Shown here in pieces: positions 33,371 to 42,580 of a stretch of DNA of 64,000 nucleotides. The stretch's first letter is position 1. Every line of letters begins with the position of its first letter. This DNA comes from an uncultured Paracoccaceae bacterium (GTDB taxonomy: Bacteria; Pseudomonadota; Alphaproteobacteria; Rhodobacterales; Rhodobacteraceae). The stretch lies in contig CATOSU010000003.1 of assembly GCA_951812615.1 (NCBI GenBank), positions 1 through 64,000 of the forward strand. Direction: 5' to 3'. Position numbers and translations under genes: made by a program. Under the pieces are notes generated by a model. That model worked only from the letters and a program-made list of their open reading frames with translations, was not told the origin of the DNA and ran no database searches.

Positions 33371-33814
33371 TCAATCAAACTTCCGGCTGGGGGCCAGCAC
33401 CATCGCCTCGCCCACCAGCACTTTTTTGCCGTCCACCCGGCATTCGCAGTCCAGCTTCACCCGGCGCTTGGCGTGTTCGATGTCGACAACCGTGACCTTT
33501 GCCTCAACAACATCGCCGGGGCGGACGGGGGCGAGGAATTTCAGCGACTGGCCCATATAGACCGTGCCGTGGCCCGGCAGTTGTTCGCCGATGACGGCGG
33601 AAATCAGGCCGGCGGTCAGCATTCCGTGGGCGATGCGGCCCTCGAAAATCGTGTCCTGCGCATAGGCGTCGTCCAGATGCACCGGGTTGCGGTCGGTGGA
33701 GACCTCCGCAAAAAGCTCGATGACGCGGTCGGTGACCTCTTTGCGCAGGTGGCGGGACATCCCCATCTCGACATCTTCGATGCAGATGGTGCCGCGGGGC
33801 AGATTGTCGAGCAT
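33371..33814 (-). CDS. MaoC-like (R)-specific enoyl-CoA hydratase
   Basis: The 147-residue hot-dog protein has the hydratase-2 motif S-T-D-R-N-P-V-H-L-D-D-A-Y-A with catalytic Asp and His, then G-R-I-A-H-G-M-L. Such enzymes hydrate enoyl-CoA, supplying PHA synthesis or beta-oxidation. Two ATGs compete (33826 and 33814); the second has GAGG at good spacing and is chosen. An inverted repeat lies just upstream at 33842-33871. It ends 35 bp from the convergent cyclase gene. Confidence 0.88.
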   Translation of the reverse strand: MLDNLPRGTICIEDVEMGMSRHLRKEVTDRVIELFAEVSTDRNPVHLDDAYAQDTIFEGRIAHGMLTAGLISAVIGEQLPGHGTVYMGQSLKFLAPVRPGDVVEAKVTVVDIEHAKRRVKLDCECRVDGKKVLVGEAMVLAPSRKFD

Positions 33815-33841
33815 GTTGGGCCTCATGGGCGAAGTAATTTT

Positions 33842-33871
33842 AAGTTACCAGTTGGGCGGTGTTGGTAACTT
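33842..33871. promoter_or_regulatory. Inverted repeat AAGTTACCA-N12-TGGTAACTT upstream of maoC-like gene
   Basis: Perfect 9-bp arms (33842-33850 and 33863-33871) are separated by 12 bp, and the outer flanks AAGTAA and TTACTT extend the symmetry imperfectly. It sits in an AT-rich patch between two minus-strand genes, 28 bp before the maoC-like ATG. It may be a repressor site for that gene or part of its promoter. Confidence 0.45.
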
Positions 33872-33910
33872 TATTACTTTGCGCGCGCAGAAAATCAACC
33901 TCTAATTCAC

Positions 33911-34789
33911 CTATCGCAGAAAGCCGATCGTATAGGTCGGATCCATCATTTCCCTGTTCAGGAAAGCATTTAGCGCCTCCGGATCGGGGTCCTGCGACGT
34001 TTTTGTCTCTGCGGCGGCCAGCCCGCCGGAAATGAACAGCGAATCGATGTCCTCACCCATCGCGCCGGCAATGTCGGTATGGATGCCGTCGCCGATCGCC
34101 AGAATGCGCCCGTCGGGCACCAGCTTGTCAATCTCGGCCAGCCGGCGGCGGGCCAGATCGTAGATCGGCGGGTGCGGCTTGCCGAAATAGAGGCTTTGCC
34201 CGCCCATCTCGGTGTAAAGCTTCGCCAATGCGCCCGCGCACCATTCCCGCACCTCGCCACGGTCGACGACGATATCGGGGTTGGCGCAAAGCAGCTTCAT
34301 GCCCTTCTGTTTGGCAAACAGGAACTGGGGCCGGTTTTCCGCCGGGTCCAGCATCGGGTTGAAGGGGCCGCAGCAAATGATGCCTTCGGCCTGTTCCAGC
34401 GGGACGCGGGTGATGTCGACCGGGTCTTCGATCAGGTGCAGCGGTTCGAAAAACCCCTCGTCGCGGTCCCACTGGCCCATGAAGAATACCTTTTGCCCTA
34501 CGGCCCCCTGAAACATGGCCGACCGCGCGCTGTCGCCGGAACTGGCGATGGCATCCCAGCAATCGTCCGGCACGCCGAACTGGTCGCGCACCTGCGTTTC
34601 GACACCAGCGCGCGGCTTGGGCGAGTTGGTGACCAGAACCACCGTGCCGCCATTCGCGCGGTACGCCTGCAATGCGGACACCGCGCCGGGCAGGGCGTGG
34701 ACGCCATTATGCACGCAGCCCCAGAGATCGACGAACAATGCGTCATAGCGGGAGGTAACATCGGAAAGGGCAGAAATTATCTGGGTCAT
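33911..34789 (-). CDS. HAD-superfamily class IIA hydrolase (TIGR01459-like)
   Basis: The 292-residue protein has HAD motif I as L-F-V-D-L-W-G-C-V-H-N-G (D-x-W in place of D-x-D, as is usual for this subfamily), motif II V-L-V-T-N-S-P, and motif IV I-L-A-I-G-D-G-I-H-T-D-I-A-G-A. It belongs with NagD/AraL-like class IIA phosphatases. The natural substrate is unknown. It lies 96 bp upstream of the maoC-like gene, separated by an AT-rich region with an inverted repeat, so the two need not be co-transcribed. Confidence 0.88.
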   Translation of the reverse strand: MTQIISALSDVTSRYDALFVDLWGCVHNGVHALPGAVSALQAYRANGGTVVLVTNSPKPRAGVETQVRDQFGVPDDCWDAIASSGDSARSAMFQGAVGQKVFFMGQWDRDEGFFEPLHLIEDPVDITRVPLEQAEGIICCGPFNPMLDPAENRPQFLFAKQKGMKLLCANPDIVVDRGEVREWCAGALAKLYTEMGGQSLYFGKPHPPIYDLARRRLAEIDKLVPDGRILAIGDGIHTDIAGAMGEDIDSLFISGGLAAAETKTSQDPDPEALNAFLNREMMDPTYTIGFLR

Positions 34790-34926
34790 GGCGCTCAGAA
34801 CCGTTCAGAAGGCAGGGTTGCAGCCCTTATGGCGCAGGACCGGCGCAGGCGGAACCGGTAAAGCGCGACCCAAGCCGGCTGGACAGCGCTTGCGGGTCGG
34901 GGTTGAGTAGCGGCGGGAGGACCGTC

Positions 34927-36072
34927 ATGACCCAACACCTGTTTCTGGAGCCCGAGCACGACATGCTGCGCGATCAGCTGCGGCGCTATGTGGAGGAACA
35001 GATCAAGCCGCGGGCCGACGCGTGGGAACGCGACGGCATGGTCCCGCCTGATGTTCTGCACGAAATGGGCGAGCTGGGCTTTCTCGGCATCCGCTATCCC
35101 GAAACCTTCGGCGGCAGCGCGATGGATACGCGGGCGACGGCGGTGCTGGCCGAGGAGCTTGGGCGATCCACCTATTCAGGCTTTGCGATCACCGTGCTGG
35201 TGCATACCGACATGGCGTCGGTGCACCTGTTCAACGCCGGCAGTGACGCACAGCGGCAGAAATGGATGCCGGATATTGTTGCCGGCCGGGTGATCACGGC
35301 GGTGGGGATCACCGAGCCGGACGCAGGTTCGGACGTGAAAGGCATCCGCACGCGGGCGCGGCGCGACGGGGACCATTATGTTCTGAACGGGTCCAAGATG
35401 TTCATCACCAACGGCGTGCACGCGGATCTGTATTGCGTTGCCGCCAAAACCGACGGTGACGGCCCCGCCAGCCAGTCGGTGACCATGTTTCTGGTCGCCA
35501 AAGACACACCGGGCTTCAGCGTCAGCCGGGCTCTGGAGAAACATGGCTGGCGCAGTTCCGACACCGCCGAGCTGAGCTTTGCCGATGCGCGCGTGCCGGC
35601 TGCGAACCTGCTGGGGGATGAGGGCCGCGGGTTTTATGCGATCATGCAGAACTTTCAGAATGAACGGATCGTGCTGTCGGCGATGGCGGTGGGCGAGGCG
35701 CAGGCCGCGCTGGACCTGACGCTGGACTACGTGAAACAGCGGACAGCCTTCGGTGAACCGCTGTGGCGTAAACAGGCGATCCGCCAGCGGTTGTCGATGC
35801 TGGCGGCGCGGGTCGCCGCGGCGCGGGCGATGGTGTACCAGACCGCCGCACGGGACGCGGCCGGTCAGGACGTGGTGCGCGAGGTGTCGATGCTCAAGGC
35901 GCTATGCGGCGAGCTGGTGAACGACGTGATGTATGATTGCCTGCAATTCCACGGCGGGGCAGGGTATCTGCAGGGATCGGCCATCGAACGCATGACACGC
36001 GATGCGCGGGTGCAGTCCATTGGCGGCGGCGCGACCGAAGTGATGCTGGAAGAGGTGGCAAAACGTTTGTGA
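34927..36072 (+). CDS. Acyl-CoA dehydrogenase, isovaleryl/long-chain type
   Basis: The 381-residue flavoprotein has the ACAD features I-T-E-P-D-A-G-S-D, F-I-T-N-G, the R-T-A-F-G-E-P-L segment and Q-F-H-G-G-A-G-Y. At the place where medium-chain ACADs carry the catalytic Glu (I-Y-E-G-T), this protein has I-G-G-G-A-T. A Glu is found instead at residue 246 in N-E-R-I-V-L, the position used by isovaleryl-CoA and long-chain ACADs. GGGAGG precedes the ATG at 34927. It ends 9 bp from a convergent gene. Confidence 0.92.
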   Translation: MTQHLFLEPEHDMLRDQLRRYVEEQIKPRADAWERDGMVPPDVLHEMGELGFLGIRYPETFGGSAMDTRATAVLAEELGRSTYSGFAITVLVHTDMASVHLFNAGSDAQRQKWMPDIVAGRVITAVGITEPDAGSDVKGIRTRARRDGDHYVLNGSKMFITNGVHADLYCVAAKTDGDGPASQSVTMFLVAKDTPGFSVSRALEKHGWRSSDTAELSFADARVPAANLLGDEGRGFYAIMQNFQNERIVLSAMAVGEAQAALDLTLDYVKQRTAFGEPLWRKQAIRQRLSMLAARVAAARAMVYQTAARDAAGQDVVREVSMLKALCGELVNDVMYDCLQFHGGAGYLQGSAIERMTRDARVQSIGGGATEVMLEEVAKRL

Positions 36073-36081
36073 CCGGCCCGC

Positions 36082-38316
36082 TTACCACAGCACAAAGGTC
36101 AGATCTTCGGGTTGCAGGCAAATGTTGTCGCTGCAGGCCTGCAGGGTCAGCGTGACGCGCCGGGCAGGGTTGCGCCCGGCCTCGGCCGGCAGCCCGGTCC
36201 GGACGGTGAAACGGCCTTCGTACAGCGCCAGCGGCACACCATTGAAACTCAGCGTCTTGATGGTAGCATCCGGATAGCTGATATCGATATCGGGATACCC
36301 TTCGACGGTAAGCTCGGTAGCGATGAAATAGTCTTCCAGCGGGTGGTGCGCGTTGACGTGCCAGCCATCGGCCAGCGCGATGTCGAATGCCAGCCTGCCG
36401 GTGACCCGGTCACGGTGCATTTCGATGCGCACAGCCCCCTTGCCGGCATAGCGAACCGGGCCGGTCGGACCCGACTGCAATTCCTGAATGACCTTGAGGG
36501 CAAACCCGCGGTCCTGCGGCTGGCTGATTGCGTGGCCCGACAGGAACCCGGCCAGCGCCACGGCATCCCGTTCAATCCCGGGCAGGTAGGCGCGCCGGGC
36601 GAGGCGGGCAAAAAACGTCAGCGCCAGCGCGTTGCCACCGGGGATCCCGGCATCGTTGACCGGGGTCACATCGCTGAACCCGTCGGGGGTTTCGGTCATC
36701 CGGAACCCCGATGCCGCCGGTCCAAACCGGCCGCGCAGGTCATCGGCCAGTGTCTGCGCCCCGGCCAGCCATGCGGCGGCGGTGGCGGGGTCGGGGGCAT
36801 AGTCGTGCAGGGCGATCATCGCGAGACCCAGCCCGGCATAATCGGGCAGTTGCGCCGCGGTGCCGGCCACGCCGTCGAAATGCACGCGCAGCAGACCGTC
36901 CGGCGTCTGCATGTTGTCGCGTATGAATTCCGCCGCGCTCCGGGCGACCGCATAGTATTCCGGCCTCTCGAGAAGATGGGACGCCTCAGCAAGTGTTTCG
37001 ATCATCGCCGCGTTCCACGACACAAGGATCTTGCTGTCCAGCAAGGGCGGCGGGCGGCCGGCCCGCAGATCCCGCATTTGCCGCAGCACGTCCTCGACGT
37101 TGGCAGTGAATTCGGCCGGGTCCTGTCCCCAGACGTAGGCCATCTCGTCCGTCGATGCCGGAAGCCTCAGCACATTGGCCCCCTCGGGATTGCCGTTCGG
37201 CGTGATCCGGAAAACCGCCCGGGCGAAATCCGCTGTATCCCCCAGCGGCTCAAAATCGTCGTGGTCCCAAGTATAGAACGCGCCTTCAACACGGTCTCCG
37301 GCGGCGTTCAGGCTGTCGGCATCCAGCGCAGCATAGAAGGCCCCCCCGGGATCGCGCATGTCGCGCAGCACGAAGTCAAACAGCCGCTCGGCAGCCCGGC
37401 GATATTCCGGTGCGCGGGTGACGTCCCAGGCCCGGATCAACAGCCGCCCGGTCAGCGCTTGTGTATAGAGCATCTTCTCGAAATGCGGGACATGCCATTC
37501 CGGATCGACCGCATAGCGGTGAAACCCGCCGCCGACATGGTCGTGGATGCCGCCGCGGATCATACTGTCCAACATGCCGGTCACGTTCTGCAGCGTCTCC
37601 CGGTCGGCCCTGCGCGTGGCGAGGTCGAGCAGGAACAGAAACAACGGCTCGCGCGGGAATTTCGGCGCGACACCAAGACCGCCGTGAAAGTCATCAAGCT
37701 GCGCGGTCACGGCATCAACAGCGCCCTGCACGCTTTCGGGCGTGATGTTCCGATACTCGGCCTTGCTGGCCAGCAGACCGCTGACCGTACGGGCTATTCT
37801 CCGGGCCTCGCTGGTGGTGGCGTCCGGTTTTTCCTGCCACAGGGACCAGGCCTGGTGCAGCACCGACAGGAATTCATCCGGCGGGGCATAGCCGCCGGCG
37901 GAAAACGGGTCGCCCGCCGGGGTCAGGAACACCGAGTTGGGCCAGCCGCCGGTGCCTGTCAGCACTTGCGTGACCGCCATGAACTGTTCGTCCAGATCCG
38001 GGCGGCTTTCGCGGTCGATCTTGATCGACACGAAATGGTCGTTGAGAAAGCGGGCGATGTCTTCGTTTTCGAAGCTTTCGTCTTCCATCACGTGACACCA
38101 GTGGCACGAGGAATACCCGACCGAAACGAAGATCAGCTTGTTTTCGGCCCGTGCCTTTTCCAGCGCCGCGGGTCCCCACGGGTACCAGTCGACCGGATTA
38201 TAGAGGTGCTGCAGCAGATAGGGTGAACGGGCGCCGAGAAGGTGGTTGGCCTGTTGTGCAGAAACCGTCGAAACGGTCGTCAGCAAGAGCAGCAGGAACA
38301 GTGAAAACCGGGTCAT
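36082..38316 (-). CDS. Exported DUF255 thioredoxin-domain protein with DsbD-like C-terminal domain
   Basis: The 744-residue protein starts with a signal peptide ([14 protein letters not shown]...S-A-Q). The thioredoxin-like domain (~25-185) carries the C-H-W-C active site in [10 protein letters not shown] and the Y-N-P-V-D-W-Y-P-W signature of the DUF255/YyaL family. An alpha/alpha-barrel region follows (~200-570). The last ~120 residues resemble the N-terminal domain of DsbD ([19 protein letters not shown]), including its two-Cys loop. Most DUF255 proteins are cytosolic and lack both signal and tail. The start at 38316 is chosen for the signal peptide. Confidence 0.88.
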   Translation of the reverse strand: MTRFSLFLLLLLTTVSTVSAQQANHLLGARSPYLLQHLYNPVDWYPWGPAALEKARAENKLIFVSVGYSSCHWCHVMEDESFENEDIARFLNDHFVSIKIDRESRPDLDEQFMAVTQVLTGTGGWPNSVFLTPAGDPFSAGGYAPPDEFLSVLHQAWSLWQEKPDATTSEARRIARTVSGLLASKAEYRNITPESVQGAVDAVTAQLDDFHGGLGVAPKFPREPLFLFLLDLATRRADRETLQNVTGMLDSMIRGGIHDHVGGGFHRYAVDPEWHVPHFEKMLYTQALTGRLLIRAWDVTRAPEYRRAAERLFDFVLRDMRDPGGAFYAALDADSLNAAGDRVEGAFYTWDHDDFEPLGDTADFARAVFRITPNGNPEGANVLRLPASTDEMAYVWGQDPAEFTANVEDVLRQMRDLRAGRPPPLLDSKILVSWNAAMIETLAEASHLLERPEYYAVARSAAEFIRDNMQTPDGLLRVHFDGVAGTAAQLPDYAGLGLAMIALHDYAPDPATAAAWLAGAQTLADDLRGRFGPAASGFRMTETPDGFSDVTPVNDAGIPGGNALALTFFARLARRAYLPGIERDAVALAGFLSGHAISQPQDRGFALKVIQELQSGPTGPVRYAGKGAVRIEMHRDRVTGRLAFDIALADGWHVNAHHPLEDYFIATELTVEGYPDIDISYPDATIKTLSFNGVPLALYEGRFTVRTGLPAEAGRNPARRVTLTLQACSDNICLQPEDLTFVLW

Positions 38317-38436
38317 CTGGCGCAGATCGGCTGTGAGGGTCCGGTCGCACAATGCCAAATCCCGCGATTGATGGACACGGCAAGATCACCGCCACCGCGC
38401 GGCATATCATCACCCGGCTCCGGAACCGGCCACGCG

Positions 38437-38460
38437 AAAAAGGGCGCCAAACCGGCGCCC
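38437..38460 (-). terminator. Rho-independent terminator of ppaC
   Basis: On the minus strand a 7-bp GGGCGCC/GGCGCCC stem with a 5-nt loop (38442-38460) is followed by five T (38437-38441), 28 bp after the ppaC stop. Confidence 0.8.
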
Positions 38461-38487
38461 CTGTCTGTTTACCGATCCGTGAAGCGG

Positions 38488-39408
38488 TCAGACCTTCAGG
38501 TTCGGAATGATCTGCTTCTTGCGGCTCAGGACGCCCGGCAGCACGACAGCGTCGCCTTCTACGGTCGCGCCAAAGCTCTTTTCAGCGACACCCTTGACGA
38601 GATCGTTGGGCACCAGCAGCGTGGCTTCCTCGTTCAGGATGTCGATGACAAACAGCAGCACCTGATCGACGCCGTCTTCGCCGGCCACCGTGACCATGCT
38701 GTCAGCCAGCGACGCCTTGCGGTCCAGAACCACGGACGGCGACGTCGTTTCCAGCACGGACACGCGGAACTTGGTGCCGTCGACTTCGTATTCCTTCGAA
38801 TCCATCCGCAGCAGTTCGGCGTCCGAGAAGGAGGAAACATCGGATTTGGCAGCGAACATTTCGGCGGCATAGCCGGGGATATCGATGCCCAGATCGACGG
38901 CCAGCTTTTCTGCCGTTGCCCGGTCATGGTCGGTGGTGGTGGGCGACCGGAATTCCATCGTGTCGCTCAGGATGCAGGTCAGCGCGGCGCCCTTGGCCCA
39001 GTCCGGCATTTTTGCGGCATCGTCACCCATCAGGTCGATCATGATGGTCGCCGTGCAGGCCAGCGGACGAACAGTGATGTCGATCGGTCCCTTGGTTTCC
39101 AGCCCGCCAACCAGCTTGTGATGGTCGATGATGGCCCGAATATCGGCATTGTTGATGTTGGCAGGCAGTTCCGCAGGGTTGTTGGTATCAACGATCACAA
39201 CCGGCGCGTCGTCAGCCACGTCCTCGATGATGGCCGGCTTGGGCAGGTCCCAGCGGTCCAGCATGAAGGCGGCTTCGGTATTGGGTTCGCCCAGCAGAAC
39301 AGCAGTGGCATCTGCGCCCTGGACTTCGTTCAGGTACCAGGCCCACAGAATGGCAGAGCCGGTGGTGTCGGTGTCGGGCGATTTATGGCCGAAAACTTGC
39401 GTCGTCAT
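38488..39408 (-). CDS. ppaC: Manganese-dependent inorganic pyrophosphatase
   Basis: The 306-residue family II pyrophosphatase has the DHH metal motifs: G-H-K-S-P-D-T-D-T, V-I-V-D-T-N-N-P-A-E-L, I-I-D-H-H-K, C-I-L-S-D-T and a C-terminal S-R-K-K-Q-I-I-P (pyrophosphate-binding R-K-K). It hydrolyses PPi to phosphate in the cytoplasm, driving biosynthesis. Length is standard (about 308). It is followed by its own terminator and appears monocistronic. Confidence 0.96.
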   Translation of the reverse strand: MTTQVFGHKSPDTDTTGSAILWAWYLNEVQGADATAVLLGEPNTEAAFMLDRWDLPKPAIIEDVADDAPVVIVDTNNPAELPANINNADIRAIIDHHKLVGGLETKGPIDITVRPLACTATIMIDLMGDDAAKMPDWAKGAALTCILSDTMEFRSPTTTDHDRATAEKLAVDLGIDIPGYAAEMFAAKSDVSSFSDAELLRMDSKEYEVDGTKFRVSVLETTSPSVVLDRKASLADSMVTVAGEDGVDQVLLFVIDILNEEATLLVPNDLVKGVAEKSFGATVEGDAVVLPGVLSRKKQIIPNLKV

Positions 39409-39513
39409 GGCAAATGGGTTCCTTCGAAGGGGGAGAATTTGCGCGCCTTATAGGGGCGCAGAATCGGGTTGTCACGCGGGCAGAAGCGGCCTGCGACGCT
39501 TGGACCACAACGT

Positions 39514-40509
39514 TCAGAACGGCGCGCGCTCCAACCGGTAACCGGCGCGGGCCAACAGGTTCAGAACGCCGTCCTCGCCCGGCAGGTGCAGGGCGCCGAC
39601 TGCAACCAGCAGCCTGTGTTCCCGCCGACCCAGGATCACCGGCAACCAACTGTGGTTGCGTTTGCTGATCAGCTCGCGTTCAAACACCGCCCAGCCGTGG
39701 CGTGCCGCGTCCGTGCCAAGCCCGCCGCGCGCCGTGGCCTGCCACAGTCCCAGCGGGATCACATCGAATGGTGTCTGCGCGAAATACGCCTCCCGTGTGG
39801 CAAGAAAGGCAGGTGCCGCATCCAGCGTTCCAACGGCCAGCAGATCGAGAGTGGCCGTCAGATCGGCCGGTGACAGGGCTTCGAACAGATGCCGGAGCGT
39901 TGTCACCGGCTCCAGCGACAGGACCGGCACATCATGGTGCTGCGCGAAGCTGTCGATGCGACGGTCGAGCCCGTTCAGCGGGTCTTTGCCGGACACCGCA
40001 CAGTGCGGTATCGCGAGCGTGGCAAAGGCAAACCACGGCTGCATCCGGGCCAGCATCCACGGCGGTGTGCCCTGACGGCGTCCCGCTTCAGCAAGACGGT
40101 CCCATGTCTCCGGCGGTTGCGACTCCAGCAGGCTGGGTCCCGACTGAATGAGCGCGAGACGCGGGTTTTCGCCGATCTTCCGCTCCAGCGCCTGCATTTC
40201 CGAAACCGTTGTTTCGAACAGGACAAGGTCGGACGCAGCAACCGTTTCCGGCAGCCAGCCGTCAACGTCAAATCGCGGATCATCGAGGTGGAGCGTGCCG
40301 ACTATGTCTATCCTGCGATCCCCTTTCCGGGCGATCCACCGAAGGCCCGTGGCAAAGGGCACGTCGCGGGCCTCGGCCAGCGCAGCGTCACGCTCGGCTG
40401 CCGGCATCATGTCATAGAGCGAGGGACCGGTGCAGGTCGCTCCGGAGGCCGCGGCCCATATGGCGAAGCCCAGTGCAGCCAGCAGGATCCGCAGGGGCAA
40501 TAGCGTCAA
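39514..40509 (-). CDS. TraB/GumN-family protein (tandem copy 2)
   Basis: The 331-residue protein has an N-terminal hydrophobic signal (L-L-P-L-R-I-L-L-A-A-L-G-F-A-I-W-A-A-A), the G-T-L-H-L-D-D motif of the TraB/GumN fold and the C-terminal A-V-G-A-L-H-L-P-G-E-D-G-V-L-N-L-L with final L-E-R-A-P-F. The best start is TTG at 40509, on the stop of the preceding paralog (TTGA overlap); the open frame further upstream lies inside that paralog. The family includes metalloprotease-like Tiki relatives, and function in bacteria is unknown. It and its neighbour arose by duplication. Confidence 0.78.
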   Translation of the reverse strand: MTLLPLRILLAALGFAIWAAASGATCTGPSLYDMMPAAERDAALAEARDVPFATGLRWIARKGDRRIDIVGTLHLDDPRFDVDGWLPETVAASDLVLFETTVSEMQALERKIGENPRLALIQSGPSLLESQPPETWDRLAEAGRRQGTPPWMLARMQPWFAFATLAIPHCAVSGKDPLNGLDRRIDSFAQHHDVPVLSLEPVTTLRHLFEALSPADLTATLDLLAVGTLDAAPAFLATREAYFAQTPFDVIPLGLWQATARGGLGTDAARHGWAVFERELISKRNHSWLPVILGRREHRLLVAVGALHLPGEDGVLNLLARAGYRLERAPF

Positions 40510-41495
40510 AACGGGGCACGCTCCAGCTTGTAACCCCGTCCTTTCAGCAGGTTCAGGATGCCCTGTTTTCCCGGCAGATGCGCGGCACCGACCGCGACAA
40601 CGATCGTCTGACCCTTGGTCCTCAGCAATACGGGTATCCAGTTGCGATTGCGGCGCGTCAGCATCGCAGAAATCAGGTTGTTGTGCAGCCGGTCCAGCTC
40701 TGCCCGGGGCGCGTCGAAATCCGTGTAAAGCGACCATCGCGACATGACGAGGATATCGCCGATGGCCTCCTCGAAATAGGCATCGTCCAGTTCGTTATAG
40801 GTGTTGCGCCCCGATCTTTGCCGGTCCAGCTCCAGTTCCATGATGCGCACGTGGTCGCGCTTGGGCATGGCCAGCATTGCGTCAAAGGACTGACCCACGG
40901 TTTCTAGCGACCCGATCGGAACACGGTTGCGGCGCGCGACGGTTTCAATTCTGTCATCCAGCCCTTTGCTGGTGGCGCGGGGCACGTAAGACACGCAGGA
41001 CACCTGATCCAGCAGGTCGGCGGCAAACCATGGCTGCAACCGGTTCAGCGCGCCGGGTTCCAGCCCGTGCACCTGCAGACGCCGGGACAGTTCGGCCCAG
41101 TCCGAGGCGGACATCATCCGGCTCAGCGTTTGTCCTTTCGGCAGCATCATGTATTTCTGGAAGGTCTCGAAATCCTTGAAGGCTTCCTCGGCCTTGTAGG
41201 TGGCGACCTCCATCAGCAAAGCGTCGGCATTCGCTATGATCGGGCGCAGCCGGCGGACAATCGGGGCCATGCGCGAATCTCCGCTGTGCATCGTCCCGAT
41301 GATGTGCAGCCTGCGATTGCCCTTGGTGGCGATCCAGTGGTTGCCTTCGGAAAACGGAATGCGCGCGACGGCGCGGTCAAACTGCTGACGCTGCGCGGGC
41401 GACAGGTGATCACGGTAATCCGTTCCGCGGCACCGGGCGTCTGCAGGCAACGCCAGCAAACTCAGAAGAAACGGGACGAGAAATAGGCGAAGCAT
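40506..41495 (-). CDS. TraB/GumN-family protein (tandem copy 1)
   Basis: The 329-residue protein begins M-L-R-L-F-L-V-P-F-L-L-S-L-L-A-L-P-A-D-A-R, a signal peptide, and contains the family's G-T-M-H-S-G-D motif (His plus nearby Glu/Asp as possible metal ligands), L-M-E-V-A-T-Y-K-A-E-E and the C-terminal V-G-A-A-H-L-P-G-K-Q-G-I-L-N-L-L-K-G-R-G-Y-K-L-E-R-A-P-F. The end is nearly the same as that of the downstream paralog. It is likely periplasmic. Confidence 0.82.
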   Translation of the reverse strand: MLRLFLVPFLLSLLALPADARCRGTDYRDHLSPAQRQQFDRAVARIPFSEGNHWIATKGNRRLHIIGTMHSGDSRMAPIVRRLRPIIANADALLMEVATYKAEEAFKDFETFQKYMMLPKGQTLSRMMSASDWAELSRRLQVHGLEPGALNRLQPWFAADLLDQVSCVSYVPRATSKGLDDRIETVARRNRVPIGSLETVGQSFDAMLAMPKRDHVRIMELELDRQRSGRNTYNELDDAYFEEAIGDILVMSRWSLYTDFDAPRAELDRLHNNLISAMLTRRNRNWIPVLLRTKGQTIVVAVGAAHLPGKQGILNLLKGRGYKLERAPF

Positions 41496-41680
41496 AGGAC
41501 CCTGTCTGTCGCTTTCTGACCGCACGCTAGGCGCTGGCCGGTTCAGCGACAAGCCGCAACTTTGCCGGATACTGCCGGACGGCTTCACAGTTCGGTGTGA
41601 CGCGGGTCCGCAACGGCCGCACCGCGGGCTGCCCACTGCCGGTGTTTCCCTTGCCCGCCATTCGATTTACGGTTCCCGCA

Positions 41681-42355
41681 ATGCAACAGGAAACCGAGCT
41701 CTACCCCCATGTTAAAACCTTGCTGGAACGGCAGGGCTATGTGGTGAAAGGGGAGGTCGGCGCGGCGGACGTGGTTGCCATGCGCGCCGACGAGCCGCCG
41801 GTGATCGTCGAACTGAAGCTGCGCTTCACGCTGAGCCTGTTTCATCAGGCGGTTGCCCGTCTGGCTGTGACCGACACGGTCTATGTCGCGGTGCCCCGAC
41901 CGTCCGGCAAATCCGCGCGCCGCACGCTCAAGGACAATCTGGCGATGTGCCGGCGGCTGGGGCTGGGGCTGATCACGGTCCGCGCCGATGGCCGGACCGA
42001 GGTGCATTGCGACCCCGGCCCTTACGCCCCGCGCAAATCCAAAAGACGGCAAAGCCGCCTGCTGCGCGAATTCGAGCGGATCAGCGGCGATCCGAATGCC
42101 GGCGGGGCAACACGGCACGGTATCGTTACCGGGTACCGGCAGGATGCGCTGCGATGTGCGGCACATCTTGCCGAACATGGCGCAAGCAAAGGGGCCGTGG
42201 TCGCCGGGGCAACCGGGGTATCGGCGGCAACCCGGATTATGCGGGACAATCACTATGGCTGGTTCGAAAAGATCGAAACGGGGATCTACGCCCTGACGGC
42301 GACAGGCTTCGAAGGGCTCAAACATTGGGCCTACAGCTGGGAAGACAGTGATTAA
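41681..42355 (+). CDS. DUF2161 PD-(D/E)xK-type nuclease-like protein
   Basis: The 224-residue protein has a restriction-endonuclease-like core: E25 and D30 in G-E-V-G-A-A-D-V-V, then V-I-V-E44-L-K46-L, fitting the D-x(n)-E-x-K arrangement. A basic stretch (P-R-K-S-K-R-R-Q-S-R) follows, then a helical C-terminus resembling a winged helix (T-G-V-S-A-A-T-R-I-M). The ATG at 41681 was chosen because upstream sequence lacks homology. The family is common in Rhodobacteraceae with unknown function; DNA-related phosphodiesterase activity is inferred. A weak hairpin (42365-42384) lies just downstream. Confidence 0.83.
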   Translation: MQQETELYPHVKTLLERQGYVVKGEVGAADVVAMRADEPPVIVELKLRFTLSLFHQAVARLAVTDTVYVAVPRPSGKSARRTLKDNLAMCRRLGLGLITVRADGRTEVHCDPGPYAPRKSKRRQSRLLREFERISGDPNAGGATRHGIVTGYRQDALRCAAHLAEHGASKGAVVAGATGVSAATRIMRDNHYGWFEKIETGIYALTATGFEGLKHWAYSWEDSD

Positions 42356-42514
42356 GGGGGTGACATCCGGCTGCAACACCGGATCTCCGCTCAACCGGCC
42401 CGGAGGGCCGCCTTCGCGCGCGGGACTACCTTCAAACATTCGCAAGAGAGGCTTGATCCACGAAAACGCATTCTGCTTTAGCTGTTATTTCACCCACCCG
42501 ATTACCTGAGCAAT

Positions 42515-42528
42515 TTGATCAGAATCAA
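42515..42528 (+). promoter_or_regulatory. FNR/FnrL box TTGATCAGAATCAA
   Basis: This is a perfect match to the FNR consensus TTGAT-N4-ATCAA, ending 52 bp before the ATG of the cytochrome c peroxidase gene. It predicts activation by an FNR-type regulator under low oxygen. The rest of the 225-bp intergenic region shows no gene. Confidence 0.85.
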
Positions 42529-42580
42529 AGCCGGTCCGGCGTACGGCCCTATGATCCGTCCCGGAACCGGAGGACTCACA

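Noticed and set aside
36112-38226. Long plus-strand open frame (704 codons)
   Set aside because: It mirrors the DUF255 gene on the other strand; GC-rich codon bias creates such antisense frames. No recognisable domain.
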